A stretch of 61,032 nucleotides of DNA from Saccharopolyspora soli. Its GTDB lineage: Bacteria > Actinomycetota > Actinomycetes > Mycobacteriales > Pseudonocardiaceae. The notes below the pieces were generated by a model. The model was not told where the DNA came from. It did not search any database and saw only the letters and a program-made list of their open reading frames with translations. The position numbers and the translations under genes are program-made. The stretch spans positions 1 to 61,032 of the forward strand of contig NZ_JALBWV010000056.1 of assembly GCF_022678645.1 (NCBI RefSeq), in the 5' to 3' direction. How positions within the stretch are numbered: position 1 is the stretch's first letter; each line of letters opens with the position of its first letter. Positions 1 through 8,955 of the stretch are shown here, in pieces.

Positions 1-1
1 C

Positions 2-34
2 GCCGATCTGGCGAAGGGGCACTACTTCGCATGA
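2..34 (+). CDS. 3' end of an unidentified upstream gene
   Basis: Ten open codons run in from the left edge, ending HYFA and a TGA at 32-34. That stop overlaps the ATG at 31 of the next gene in an ATGA arrangement, which is why I read it as the end of a co-transcribed gene. Too little is present to name it. Confidence 0.35.
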   Translation, partial: ADLAKGHYFA

Positions 35-703
35 GCATCGTCGAGGACGCCCGCCGCGCGCTCGGGCCCGTGGGCGTGTCTCTGCCCGTGTCGTTCACGA
101 GCATGCCGCCGGTGCACGAGCAGCACGATGCCGCGGTCCGGCTCGAACAGGCGGGCTACCCCGCGATCTGGGTCAACGAAGCGCTCGGCAAGGACGCTTT
201 CGCACAGGTAGCGACCTTGCTCGCCGCGACGGACAACGCCGTTTTCGGCACCGGGGCCGCCAACATCCGGGTTAGGGAGCCGCAGACGACCCATGCCGCG
301 GCGGCCACGCTCGCGCAGGCACACCCCGGCCGGTTCGTGCTCGGCCTCGGTGTCGGCTATCCGCAACAGGCGGCGGCCGTCGACCGCGAGTTCGGAAAAC
401 CTGTGTCAACGCTCCGCGACTACCTCGGCCGAATGACCGAGCAGGCCTTCCTTCCCGCACCCGACGCCCGGTATCCCCGGATCATCGGCGCGAACGGCCC
501 GAAGATGACCGCGCTCGGCGCGGAGATCGCCGACGGCACGCTGCCCGCGATGCGCCCGCCGGAATTCAGCGCGCAGGCAAGAGAGCTGCTCGGGCCACCA
601 CGAGGCGGGTGCCGACCACGTAATCCTTATGCCGACCACGGACGACGGCCTCCACGCGAACGTCACCGAACTCGAACGGCTTGCACCGGCGATCGTCACC
701 TGA
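31..703 (+). pseudogene. LLM-class F420-dependent oxidoreductase, internally deleted
   Basis: The first ~188 codons read as a luciferase-like (LLM) oxidoreductase, the family of TIM-barrel enzymes using FMN or F420; motifs seen are AGYPAIWVNE, the VLGLGVGYP strand, and IIGANGPKM. After ELLGP (about 595) the frame is lost. The genuine C-terminus continues in the +2 frame from 596 (HHEAGADHVILMP through LERLAPAIVT) to a TGA at 701-703. Together the pieces give about 223 codons against roughly 280-300 for the family, so some 60-75 codons were deleted with a frame change. The literal open frame runs on to 747 with an arginine-rich nonsense tail. It is probably non-functional; a sequencing error alone would not remove so many codons. 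Confidence 0.85.
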
Positions 704-863
704 ACACGAAAAACGCCCCGTGCGTTCGCCGCTGTCGGTGCGGTTAGGTCCTCGACGACCAGCTGTCCTACCGGCCGCGCCCGAGCCGAAGCCTCGGCGG
801 TGAACGCAACCTGACTGCCCGATAGGTCATCGCACGCGCTGAAGCTGTGAGAAAGTTGGCAGC

Positions 864-1811
864 ATGGCGCACCGCGCTGCCTGGTCACGCCGACAGGTTC
901 TTCGGAGTGGTCTGATCGCCGGTAGCTTCGTGCTAGCGGGCGGGTGCGACGCGCTGGGGTTCGGCAACACGCTGGACCGGATCAGGCGAGACGGAGTGGT
1001 CCGCGTCGGCCACGCCGGGGAGCGGCCGTACGCCTACGAGGAGGCCGGAGTACTGGTCGGTGCCACTGCGGCCGTGCACCGAGCCGTTTTCCGGCGGCTC
1101 GGAAATATCGAACTCCAAGGCGTGCAGACCAGGTTCGGTGAGCTGATCAACGGCCTCAATTCGGGCACTTTCGACACGGTCGCGGCCGGCATGTTCGTCA
1201 CCAGGGAACGCTGTGACCGCGCCGCGTTCTCCGACCCGGAGTATTGCGCGCCGACCGGCCTGTTGGTACGCGCCGGGAACCCGCGCAACCTGCGCGACCT
1301 CGCCTCGGTAGCCGCCGTCGGCGCCAGCTTGGTTGTCCTGGCCGGGAGCGTCGAGGAGAGCTACGCCCGTGCGCTGGGGGTCCCGGACGACCACATCGTC
1401 GTGATCGGTGTCCCGGAGGACGGACTCAATCTGGTCGCTTCGGGCCGGGCCGACAGCTTCAGCCTGACCCATATCTCGCTGCGCTCCCTGTTGGAGCAGG
1501 CCCGCCTGCGTGCGGAGCGGATCGGCGCGCCCGAGGTCGCGCAGACGCAACTGCTCGATCCGTTCACGCCGGTCATCGGTGGCGTGCCGGTGACCGGATG
1601 TGGGGCCTCGGCTTTCCGCAAGCCGGATGAACAGCTCCGGGCGGCGTTCAACCGTGAGCTGAGCGCGCTCCGGGGGGACGGCAGTGTGCTGAGACTGATG
1701 TCGGAGTACGGCTTCACCGAGGCCGAGATGCCCGATCCGGGGATCACCACTGAGCAGCTGTGTCGCGCGCCGGGGGTGACCGGCCCGGAGATCGATCCAC
1801 TTCCCCGGTGA
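864..1811 (+). CDS. family 3 solute-binding lipoprotein, EhuB-like
   Basis: Periplasmic-type binding protein for amino acids or ectoines, 315 aa. The N-terminus has a twin-arginine stretch (SRRQVLRSG) and a lipobox LAGGC with Cys28 as the likely lipidated residue. The rest follows the SBP family 3 pattern: DRIRRDGVVRVG, GERPYAY, the FGELINGLNSGTFD region, and MFVTRERCDRAAFSDP, which is characteristic of ectoine/hydroxyectoine binding protein EhuB. No ehuC/D permease or ehuA ATPase follows. Instead a BCCT carrier begins 23 bp downstream, so this protein may feed or sense for a secondary transporter, or pair with permeases elsewhere. The ligand is inferred from family resemblance only. Confidence 0.85.
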   Translation: MAHRAAWSRRQVLRSGLIAGSFVLAGGCDALGFGNTLDRIRRDGVVRVGHAGERPYAYEEAGVLVGATAAVHRAVFRRLGNIELQGVQTRFGELINGLNSGTFDTVAAGMFVTRERCDRAAFSDPEYCAPTGLLVRAGNPRNLRDLASVAAVGASLVVLAGSVEESYARALGVPDDHIVVIGVPEDGLNLVASGRADSFSLTHISLRSLLEQARLRAERIGAPEVAQTQLLDPFTPVIGGVPVTGCGASAFRKPDEQLRAAFNRELSALRGDGSVLRLMSEYGFTEAEMPDPGITTEQLCRAPGVTGPEIDPLPR

Positions 1812-1834
1812 GCGCGCTCGAACAGGAGGTCGCC

Positions 1835-3391
1835 ATGGGGTCGACCCGAGCCAGATCCGAAACGTCCCGCCTCTCCGGAATCGACGTGCCGGTGGCTACG
1901 ATCGCCGCCGGTCTGACCGTCGCGTTCCTGCTTGCAGGGTTGCTGGCCAGCGATGTGATGCGGGTCGGCGGCCTGCACATCTACGCGTTCATCGCCGACT
2001 GGTTCGGCTGGGTGTATGTGCTGTCCACCGGCGCATTCGTGTTCTTCATCCTGTACTTGGCGATCGGCCGGTTCGGTCACATCAAGCTCGGTGCCCCGGA
2101 GGACAAGCCGGAGTACTCGACGTTCTCCTGGATCGCGATGATGTTCGCGCTCGGGGTCGGCATCGGGCTGATCTTCTACGGGGCGGCGGAACCAACGATT
2201 CTGTACGCGGATCCCCCTCCGAGCGGCCCGGCGCCACGCACCGCCGAGTCCGCCACCGTCGCGATGCAGTACTCAGTCTTCCATTGGGGCTTGCACCCTT
2301 GGGCGTTCTTCGGCGTGGCCGGCCTGGCCATGGCCTACGCGACGCACAACAAGGGCCGCACAACCCTGGTCACCGACACGCTCCGGCCGATCATCGGAGA
2401 TCGAGCGGACGGAGCGTGGGGACGTGGCATCAACACTTGGGTGATCGTGACGACCTTGGTCGGCAACTCGGTCACCCTCGGACTCGGGACCCTGCAGATC
2501 GTCGCCGGACTGGGCTTCCTCACCGGCACCGACCTGTCCGAGACGGATTGGCTGCTGATCGTCGTGATCAGCGTGCTTTCCGTCGGCTTCTTGCTCTCGG
2601 CAGTTTCCGGGGTCGGCAAGGGCATCAAGCGGCTTGCCGACTTCAACGTCGTGCTGGCGCTCGCGTTGCTGGTGTTTCTGCTGGTGCTGGGGCCGGTCCG
2701 GTTCATCCTCGACCTGCTGTCCGAGGCGATGGGAGGCTATCTGTTCAACTTCATCCCGATGTCGTTCGAAACCGGCGCGTTCGACAGCGGCACCTGGATG
2801 CAGGACTGGACGGTGTTCTTCTGGGCGTGGGGAATCTCGTGGGCCCCCTACGTGGGCAGTTTCCTGGCCAAGATTTCGAGGGGCCGAACAATCCGGGAGT
2901 ACGTGATGGGCGTGCTGGTGGCGCCAACGATCGCCAGCATCGTCTGGTTCGCCGTTCTCGGTGGCGCCGCGCTGGACCTGCAGCTAACCGGCGAGCGCGA
3001 CATCGCAGCGGCCGCGGAGGCGAGCCCGCAGGCGGCCCTGTTCGAGGTGCTCGAAACGTATCCGCTCACCACGGTCACGAGCGCCGCCGTGGTGGTCCTC
3101 GCCGCGGTCTTCTTCATCAGTGGCGCGGACGCCGGGGCGCTCGTGCTGGGCACCTTTTCCTCGCGTGGGAACCCGGACCCGAAGAAGTGGATCGTTGTCA
3201 CCTGGGGTGTGCTGATCGGGCTGGTGGCCCTGGTGCTGCTCATGGTCGGCGGGCTCGACGCGCTGCAGTGGGGCGCCATCGTGGTGGCCTCGCCCTTCGT
3301 CCTGATGCTGCTCGCGATGTGCGTCGGCTTCGTGTTCGACCTGCGCTCAGACACCAAGGCCGCAGTGACCGCCCGCCCAGTAGCCGAGTGA
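1835..3391 (+). CDS. BCCT family betaine/choline/ectoine transporter
   Basis: Sodium- or proton-coupled uptake carrier for trimethylammonium compounds or ectoine, 518 aa with about 12 membrane segments. The ATG at 1835 is chosen because AGGAGGT lies at 1824-1830; the open frame extends further upstream but overlaps the binding-protein gene. Diagnostic motifs are the glycine-rich stretch FALGVGIGLIFYGAAEP and the tryptophan-rich TM8 signature (WAWGISWAPYVG followed by SRGRTIREY). The C-terminal cytosolic tail is short, unlike BetP with its long osmosensing tail, so osmotic gating is not obvious. It probably forms one transcript with the EhuB-like gene, suggesting a compatible-solute role. Confidence 0.93.
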   Translation: MGSTRARSETSRLSGIDVPVATIAAGLTVAFLLAGLLASDVMRVGGLHIYAFIADWFGWVYVLSTGAFVFFILYLAIGRFGHIKLGAPEDKPEYSTFSWIAMMFALGVGIGLIFYGAAEPTILYADPPPSGPAPRTAESATVAMQYSVFHWGLHPWAFFGVAGLAMAYATHNKGRTTLVTDTLRPIIGDRADGAWGRGINTWVIVTTLVGNSVTLGLGTLQIVAGLGFLTGTDLSETDWLLIVVISVLSVGFLLSAVSGVGKGIKRLADFNVVLALALLVFLLVLGPVRFILDLLSEAMGGYLFNFIPMSFETGAFDSGTWMQDWTVFFWAWGISWAPYVGSFLAKISRGRTIREYVMGVLVAPTIASIVWFAVLGGAALDLQLTGERDIAAAAEASPQAALFEVLETYPLTTVTSAAVVVLAAVFFISGADAGALVLGTFSSRGNPDPKKWIVVTWGVLIGLVALVLLMVGGLDALQWGAIVVASPFVLMLLAMCVGFVFDLRSDTKAAVTARPVAE

Positions 3392-3556
3392 CCCCGTGTC
3401 GGCCCGGGATGGTCGATGACAGTCAACCTCCAGTTCCGCGCAAATGGCTGTCCAACAAGCGGGCGGCCGTAGTTGGCGGTTGTAGAGGTCCGCACCGAGA
3501 CACGTCTTTCCGTCTACGGACACCAGCGGCGAGACGTCCGGATGGCGGGACTGATC

Positions 3557-3976
3557 TCAGCGGAGCAGTGGCAGCGAGCCGACGAGCTTGTTGACCTGCT
3601 TGCGCGGGCCGTACAGGCCGACACCGACACTGGCCAGGTCGGCGGTCGGGGTGGCCGCCATCTTGTCGATGTATTCCTCGTATGTCTTGCAGCCCTGGGC
3701 CAGGGAACTGAAGCCGACGAAGAACATCCCGTCCTGCGCGGCCGCGGTCTGCACAATGGTGTCGATGTGCTCGCGCGGCGCCACCAGGATTGGCAGCGGG
3801 GTGTAGATGACGCCGGGGTGTGTCACGCCGTCAGCGTCCTTCACATCCACGCCGACGAGTCCCTCGACGCGGTGCCCCATGGTCAGCGAGAGCACGCTCG
3901 CCGCGTTGACCGCGAGTCCCGTGGGCAGCTCGTCGCTGACCGCGATCGCGCACTTGAACTCTGGCTGGCCTGTCAT
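3557..3976 (-). CDS. DUF2000 family protein
   Basis: Small soluble protein of 139 aa matching DUF2000, a family with a peptidyl-tRNA-hydrolase-2-like fold and no settled function. Recognisable stretches are KCAIAVSDELPTGLAVNAASVLSL, read here only as a family pattern, and the closing GVGLYGPRKQVNKLVG. An AAGGA ribosome site precedes the ATG at 3976. The gene is divergent from an AsnC/Lrp regulator starting ~250 bp away, a common arrangement for this family, so the regulator probably controls it. Confidence 0.8.
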   Translation of the reverse strand: MTGQPEFKCAIAVSDELPTGLAVNAASVLSLTMGHRVEGLVGVDVKDADGVTHPGVIYTPLPILVAPREHIDTIVQTAAAQDGMFFVGFSSLAQGCKTYEEYIDKMAATPTADLASVGVGLYGPRKQVNKLVGSLPLLR

Positions 3977-4226
3977 GCGGTGTCCTTCTCGGTGTTCGGT
4001 TTTGCCTTAAATCAACGCCGCCACCACGACGGCCGCGACCGTCAGGGTGCGCCCGCGCCGACGCGCGGGTTCCGCAGAGCCTGCCGCGGCGGCGAGTTCG
4101 ACGAACTCGCCGTCACGCAGGGTCATGATGTCGAACTTAGCATTCGATGCGGATGGTTCTGACTTTCGTCGTGATAAATTCGGTCACCCGCGATAATCTC
4201 GAATTCTGCACGGAAACGTGGTGCTG

Positions 4227-4706
4227 ATGATGGTGCTGGACGAACTTGACACGGCGTTGCTGACGCTCCTGCAGGAGGACGCTCGGCTGACGAACAAGGA
4301 ACTGGCCGCCCGCCTGCACGTGGCACAGTCCACCTGTCTGGAACGCATCCGCAGGCTGACCAAGCGCGGCATCCTGCGCGGCCAGCACGCCGATGTGGAC
4401 CTGCGGAAGATCGGTCGCGGTACCCAGGCGATGGTGGCCGTGCAGCTGCGTCCGCCGGACCGCGCGGTGATCGAGTCGTTCCAGGCATTCGTGGCGAGCC
4501 TGCCGGAAGTGCTGTCGTACTTCGTCATGTCCGGTAGCGACGACTTCCTGCTGCACGTCGCGGTGGCCGACAACGATCAGCTCAGCGCCTTCATCCTGGA
4601 CCGCCTCACCCAGCGGCGGGAGATCGTGCACGTGCGGACCTCGGTGATCTTCAGTCATGTCCGGCGTTCGGTGGTCGTGCCCGTGCCAGGCACGGAGGAG
4701 TCATGA
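4227..4706 (+). CDS. Lrp/AsnC family transcriptional regulator
   Basis: DNA-binding regulator of 159 aa. Residues ~5-60 form the winged helix-turn-helix (LDTALLTLLQEDARLTNKELAARL, then STCLERIRRLTKRGIL), and the rest is the RAM ligand/oligomerisation domain. ATG codons lie at 4227 and 4230 with GGAAA at 4212-4216; GTG codons at 4218 and 4221 are alternatives but lack a spaced ribosome site. It is divergent from the DUF2000 gene, which it likely controls in response to an amino acid. Confidence 0.9.
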   Translation: MMVLDELDTALLTLLQEDARLTNKELAARLHVAQSTCLERIRRLTKRGILRGQHADVDLRKIGRGTQAMVAVQLRPPDRAVIESFQAFVASLPEVLSYFVMSGSDDFLLHVAVADNDQLSAFILDRLTQRREIVHVRTSVIFSHVRRSVVVPVPGTEES

Positions 4707-4820
4707 CAGCTCGACGCGCTGCCCGGTGCAGCCACACCCCAGCGGCTGCACGTGATGCCGACCATGGTGGGCTTCTTCGCTCGGTTGTGGGTTTGGTCGT
4801 GTTCGTGGGTACGGGCGGGA

Positions 4821-4880
4821 TCAGCTCTTGACGGCCCCTGCGGTCAGGCCGGAGACGATCCAGCGCTGCAGCAGTGTGAA
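4821..4880 (-). pseudogene. fossil C-terminus of a carbohydrate ABC permease
   Basis: On the minus strand, 19 codons read FTLLQRWIVSGLTAGAVKS and end at a TGA (4823-4821). LLQRWxVSGLTAGAVKx-stop is the stereotyped end of MalG-type sugar ABC permeases. Upstream of the phenylalanine the similarity ends (N, R, Q, R follow with no membrane segment), so all but the last ~20 codons have been lost. It is a deletion scar from a former sugar uptake operon. The rest of the 368-bp gap (4707-5074) shows nothing I can name. Confidence 0.6.
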
Positions 4881-5074
4881 ATTCCTTTGCCGAGTCAGCT
4901 GGGAGTGACCTATTTGGACGGTGATCACGAGGTAATCGGCACCGACGAACCCAGGTCGTGCTGGCCAGCTAGCGCGGAAGTACCACGATGCGGTGTCCAT
5001 TGAAGCGTGTCCGCCCCAGCCAAGTCGGGTAAACGGTTGGGACCGGTCCCGTACTGCGGCGCTAACGTTTCCGC

Positions 5075-5683
5075 ATGGTCAACTTGCCACCCGATTCACC
5101 TGTCACGCTCTCGCGCGTGCTCATACCGCTCGGCTTCCTTCTTGCGCTGCTGGCTGCGGCCGTCCTGCCGTTGGCGGGCGTGTCCTGCGGCGCGGACACC
5201 CACGGGCTCATACGCATCTGCTACCCGGGCTGGGGCGCGGTGTCGGGCACGCCGAACATCACCTCGCCCTACGTGACGTCCCCTGACCCGGCCACCATTG
5301 TCGGGCCAGCTGCGACGCTGCCGACCGGTATCCGACTGTTCGCCGCACTCACCACGCTGGTGCTGCTCGCTGGCGCAGCCAGCGCCTTGGTACCCAACAC
5401 CTATCGTCGTGTGGCGGTCGGCGCCACCGCCACGGCCGTGAGCCTGGTGCTGCTGGTAGCGACCGCAGTACTGGCCGCCGCGCACGCTGGCTCGGTCTAC
5501 GTCTACGTCGATGCCTCCTCGTGGGCTTGGCTTGGTATCGGCGATGGCGCCGGGGTGTCCGGCGGGTTCTGGCTCGCGCTGGTGCTCGTGGTCGGGACCG
5601 GCGTCGTAGTCCTCTCCAACATTTCGGGCCTGCGGTCGGCCCGCGCCGATGCGGATCTACGCATGCCGGGACTCGATGCCTGA
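5075..5683 (+). CDS. four-helix membrane protein, unknown function
   Basis: A 202-aa protein with four predicted membrane helices, near residues 15-37, 85-105, 113-135 and 160-182. Between the first two is a ~45-residue loop with two cysteines (VSCGAD and IRICYPG) that may form a disulfide outside the cell. The ATG at 5075 has no convincing ribosome site, so the start is uncertain. I recognise no family. Codon use is typical for the genome, and the gene stands alone between two decayed regions. Confidence 0.65.
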   Translation: MVNLPPDSPVTLSRVLIPLGFLLALLAAAVLPLAGVSCGADTHGLIRICYPGWGAVSGTPNITSPYVTSPDPATIVGPAATLPTGIRLFAALTTLVLLAGAASALVPNTYRRVAVGATATAVSLVLLVATAVLAAAHAGSVYVYVDASSWAWLGIGDGAGVSGGFWLALVLVVGTGVVVLSNISGLRSARADADLRMPGLDA

Positions 5684-5907
5684 CAACTGGCCCGCGACCT
5701 GATCTTTAACCTAGACATGGACTTCAAGGCGAGGGCAAAGTTCAAGACGCCATGGTAAGCACGCAGCCCGCTCCGAGTCGGGAATGGCGCGGTATGCGGT
5801 GGTAGGAACGCGGGAGGATTGTATCGGCGAAAACCGCGTTGCAATAAAGTGAACCGACCCATGCTGCACTGTTTTATCCTGCGGTTTCTGCCTTTTCGCA
5901 GGTGATC

Positions 5908-5962
5908 GTCTTTTGTGGACTATTCTGAGGGCTAAGGGGGCGCAGGTTCAAATCTGGTCGTC
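5908..5962 (+). repeat. tRNA-Pro 3'-half-like direct repeat, copy 1
   Basis: This 55-bp stretch matches 57304-57358 at 44 of 55 positions without a gap, including an exact 16-bp core GGGGGCGCAGGTTCAA. The core and what follows resemble the T-arm and acceptor strand of an actinobacterial tRNA-Pro (GCAGGTTCAAAT, then GTCGTCCCGAC). No 5' half is present, so it is not a tRNA gene. tRNA 3' halves are the usual attachment sites of integrative elements, so this may be a degenerate att scar. The rest of the 5684-6076 gap holds only the hairpin at 6028-6058. Confidence 0.55.
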
Positions 5963-6027
5963 CCGACGGCGAGAAGGGGTTTCGCGGGTCACAGGTTGTG
6001 GAGGCCTTTTTGGAGGTGACTCAAGCG

Positions 6028-6058
6028 GCGACCGACTCGCGGGGTGCGAGTCGGTCGC
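6028..6058 (-). terminator. hairpin terminator after the GH64 gene
   Basis: A perfect 13-bp stem (GCGACCGACTCGC at 6028-6040 with its complement at 6046-6058) with a 5-base loop sits 18 bp beyond the stop of the minus-strand GH64 gene. No long U-tract follows on that strand, which is common for actinomycete terminators. Confidence 0.7.
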
Positions 6059-6076
6059 TGTGGGAACGGGGTGCTT

Positions 6077-7267
6077 TTAGCGAATGGCGTTGAGGGTCAG
6101 GGTGAACACCTCGGGGTCGCTGTGGTTGACCTTGCCGCTGTGGTCTTCGCCAGCATTCGAGCTGACGTCGTCGTAGGGGAAGGCGTAGCCCTTACCGTCA
6201 GGCAGGTTCTCGTGCACGATGCGGGCGTAGTGGTTGGTGGGTTCGTGCTGGTAGAAGGTGGCCGGGTCCTCGCTGTGCGGCTGTTCGTTGTTGATCAGCA
6301 GGGTGGTGCGGTTGAACGCCGCGGCCAGCCGCGGCACGATCGCCAAGCGCTGCTGGGAGTCGCTGCCCGGACTGTTGGCGAACGGACCGCTGTTGCAGCC
6401 CCAGATGTCGGCCGAGGTCGGCTTGGCGAAGCGCTCCGAGCCGAACACCAGCTCGCTGCCCTCGACCTTGCCCTCCAGGATGCCGATGTCCGAGCGCTGC
6501 GTGTCGATGAACAGTGTTTCGGCGGCGTATTTGGCGTACACCTCGTCGACGTAGGGCTCCAGGTAGCCCGCGAAGTCGCCCGCCCGGTGGTTCGGACTCA
6601 GCACCCGCACCACCTTGCCGCCGGACTCTTGTACCAGGATCGGCCACTGGCCGCCCTGTCCCTTCAGCGACGACGCGATCTTGTCCAGCGAGCCGGTGGG
6701 CAGGCCGGGAACCTCCTGGGCGCCGCCCGCGTGCTGGAGGTGCAGCCCGATCGGCGCGGCGACGAAGTCGACGTAGCTGATGTTGGCGTAGAGCTGCTCG
6801 GCGTTGAGCGTGAATTCGGCGAACGTCCAGTCCTTGCCGAAGTTCGGGTCGGCGTCGGAGACGAAGTTCGGGTGCACGACGGTGGTGGCACCGTCAGCGC
6901 CCTTCACGGCCTGGAACTCCAGCTTGTCGTTGGTCGCGAAGTAGACCCGCGCGCCGAACATGCGGGCAACGGTGACCTCGACGGTCCCGTCGACCGGGAT
7001 CGCCGGGTCCTCGCCCAGCGGCTGCGGCTCGGGACCGCTGGCCTCCGGGAAGTACAGGGTGCTGTCGGGCCGGACGAACACGGCCCTGCCGTCACCGTCG
7101 GACAAGCCGGTGATGTAGGCGTGTGCGGTGGCACCGGAGTTGTTGACCAGCTTGAACTTCAGGTTCTCCGGCGCCGCCGAGGCGAACGGCAGGCTGATCG
7201 CCTGGCCCCAGAACGGAGCGGTCAATGCCGCGGCGGAATAGCCGAGAAACCTCCGACGAGAAACCAT
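6077..7267 (-). CDS. glycoside hydrolase family 64 beta-1,3-glucanase
   Basis: Secreted laminaripentaose-type beta-1,3-glucanase (GH64, thaumatin-like fold), 396 aa. The start at 7267 follows GGAGG at 7276-7280 and gives MVSRRRFLGYSAAALTAP, a Tat signal peptide; the open frame runs further upstream without support. GH64 features include the beta-sandwich start (FKLVNNSGATAHAYITG), WTFAEFTLN, the EPYVDEVYAKYA helix carrying acidic residues, and the end FYQHEPTNHYARIVHENL. It cleaves fungal-wall or callose-type glucan outside the cell. It is monocistronic, with its own terminator. Confidence 0.92.
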   Translation of the reverse strand: MVSRRRFLGYSAAALTAPFWGQAISLPFASAAPENLKFKLVNNSGATAHAYITGLSDGDGRAVFVRPDSTLYFPEASGPEPQPLGEDPAIPVDGTVEVTVARMFGARVYFATNDKLEFQAVKGADGATTVVHPNFVSDADPNFGKDWTFAEFTLNAEQLYANISYVDFVAAPIGLHLQHAGGAQEVPGLPTGSLDKIASSLKGQGGQWPILVQESGGKVVRVLSPNHRAGDFAGYLEPYVDEVYAKYAAETLFIDTQRSDIGILEGKVEGSELVFGSERFAKPTSADIWGCNSGPFANSPGSDSQQRLAIVPRLAAAFNRTTLLINNEQPHSEDPATFYQHEPTNHYARIVHENLPDGKGYAFPYDDVSSNAGEDHSGKVNHSDPEVFTLTLNAIR

Positions 7268-7717
7268 GGGAACTACCTCCACAGACAACGGCGTCGCCCT
7301 GAAAGGCGGGCTAGATCCTGTCGTGATCGATACCGAAGTCTGCATGTCTAGACCACGCCACAAAACCCCGAAATGTCGGAAACAAGCACCCCCGAACACC
7401 AATCAACGCAACCGCACACGTGCTGTGAAATCGCAAGGACCCGACGAGAACCAGCCACCGGATCAATCGCCACCCGGCGTTGCGCAGGAACTTCCGGGCG
7501 GCCTCGATCCGGCTCGCCCGAAAATCCAGGGCCCGCGCGACCTAATCCGGTTCACAACCGCGGCCCTGTATGGGAAACAACGGGAAACTTCCCACCCACC
7601 GCTCATCCCGCACCAGATCCACTGGATGCAAGTCCGTGGGGTCGACGGCCTGTGGCCTTCGGTCCGGCCCGTAGTCAGGGGCCACGTCCGGCAGGTACGG
7701 CGAAACAGTTGGCCTGA
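7268..7717. other. 450-bp gap, no gene recognised
   Basis: This stretch holds the ribosome site and presumably the promoter of the GH64 gene at its left end. Beyond that I see no coding region with consistent third-position GC bias, no RNA gene and no repeat. Confidence 0.5.
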
Positions 7718-8245
7718 TCATCGTAGCCGCAACTCGACGTGTTGGGCGTGGGTCTGAACGGCGGCAGCCAGCGCGGCACGGTCGAGTTTCCATCCTTGGA
7801 TCGGAATGCTGAAATCGACCGCCTCGGCCGGGACATCGGAGGCGGTGAACATCCGGTTGACCGCCTGGGTCGCCCGCCCGGGACGGCGGGGTATCTCGGC
7901 ACCCGGCACAGGTTGCACACCGAGCCAGCGGCTCCGGCCCGATCGAAGCTCAACGATCGCGATCACCTGTGGCCAGGGTAGGAATAGTTTCCGGCCCATT
8001 CCCAGCTCGATCCCGCGGGCGTCCACGCTCACCGCGACCCGTCCCCGCCGCACCACCGGCATGCCCGCGATCAGCGCGCCGAGCAGCCAGATCGCCACGG
8101 CGGCGACCACGGCCCCCGTGCCGCTCCCGAAACCGATGACCAACCCGCCGACGACCGTGCAGCCCACACCCCAGGTCGTCGTCTGCCACGTCGGCCCTTG
8201 ACGGGCCACGTAGCAGTCCCGCCGATCCAGTTCCTGTTCGGACAT
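7718..8245 (-). CDS. two-helix membrane protein, PH-domain-like
   Basis: A 175-aa protein with two adjacent membrane helices (about residues 25-45 and 47-66, VVGGLVIGFGSGTGAVVAAV then AIWLLGALIAGM) followed by a ~100-residue cytosolic domain. The pattern RVAVSVDARGIELGMGRKLFLPWPQV resembles bacterial PH domains, in which a short strand with W-x-x-V anchors the fold. Function unknown. The ATG at 8245 is preceded on the minus strand by weak purine-rich sequence only. Confidence 0.7.
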   Translation of the reverse strand: MSEQELDRRDCYVARQGPTWQTTTWGVGCTVVGGLVIGFGSGTGAVVAAVAIWLLGALIAGMPVVRRGRVAVSVDARGIELGMGRKLFLPWPQVIAIVELRSGRSRWLGVQPVPGAEIPRRPGRATQAVNRMFTASDVPAEAVDFSIPIQGWKLDRAALAAAVQTHAQHVELRLR

Positions 8246-8333
8246 GCCCCCGACGCTAGGAGCCGGGCCGGGGAGGGGTCCTCAGAGCCCGTCGCATCGA
8301 GCACTGATCCGCACACCCCGAACCGCGAATTCC

Positions 8334-8365
8334 GATCACCCTGCCCACCTCCGGGCAGGGTGATC
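8334..8365 (+). terminator. strong hairpin with T-rich tail
   Basis: A perfect 13-bp stem (GATCACCCTGCCC at 8334-8346, complement at 8353-8365) with a 6-base loop, followed by TCGCTTTT on the plus strand. No intact plus-strand gene ends here. It separates the membrane-protein gene from the TetR remnant and may be left from a lost gene. Confidence 0.7.
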
Positions 8366-8488
8366 TCGCTTTTCCCACCCTCGCAACTCGCACTGCGCGG
8401 GTTCTCAGACCTTTCCTGGCGAGGACAGCCCCAGCACCGCGCATTGGACACGCGTGGCGAACAAGTTCGTCGAACTCGCACATGCGTC

Positions 8489-8755
8489 CTAGTCGGTTGT
8501 TCGGGCAGGCATCGAGTCCGGGCTCGTCATCGCGTACCCGATCACCATGTCCGACAGGAGTTTGCGCAAGCGCTCGCGGTTTTCCGGTGCGGCGGGGTTG
8601 CTCTGGAACAGCCACTGGAACGTGAACTGGTTCGACAGCCGGAAGAAGCTGAAACTCGTGATCGCGAAGTGGAGGTCGACGGCATCGATCCCCTGGCGGA
8701 AGACGCCCGAGCGCAGCCCGCGTTCGACGATCTCCGACAGCGTACGCACCTGACC
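8489..8755 (-). pseudogene. TetR family regulator, C-terminal remnant
   Basis: About 88 codons match the C-terminal ligand-binding half of a TetR regulator (SEIVERGLRSGVFR, then DLHFAITSFSFFRLSNQF, and LRKLLSDMVIGYA). Upstream in the same frame the sequence turns into serine/arginine-rich nonsense, and no helix-turn-helix is found in any frame before the MFS gene. The N-terminal ~100 residues were therefore deleted. The neighbouring MFS carrier would originally have been its divergent target. Confidence 0.75.
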
Positions 8756-8955
8756 GGTCCCACGAGCCGCTTCCCGGCGGGCCGGGGCTGGTAGGGCCGA
8801 TGCTGTCTCTACCGCCGCATGCGACGCGTGGATCGCCGCGCTGCTGGTGGCAGGCCGGGAAGCTCGTGGGTCTCGAATGGACACGTCCGCAGTGCAGCGG
8901 TAGGACGGGGGAGGAGAGTGCCAACGCCCGGTCCGGTGCGAGGAGCAGGATCGAC

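Noticed and set aside
5908..5962. A functional tRNA gene
   Set aside because: Only a T-arm/acceptor-like 3' half is present; no D-arm or 5' acceptor strand precedes it, and the anticodon region does not fold. The same holds for 57304-57358.
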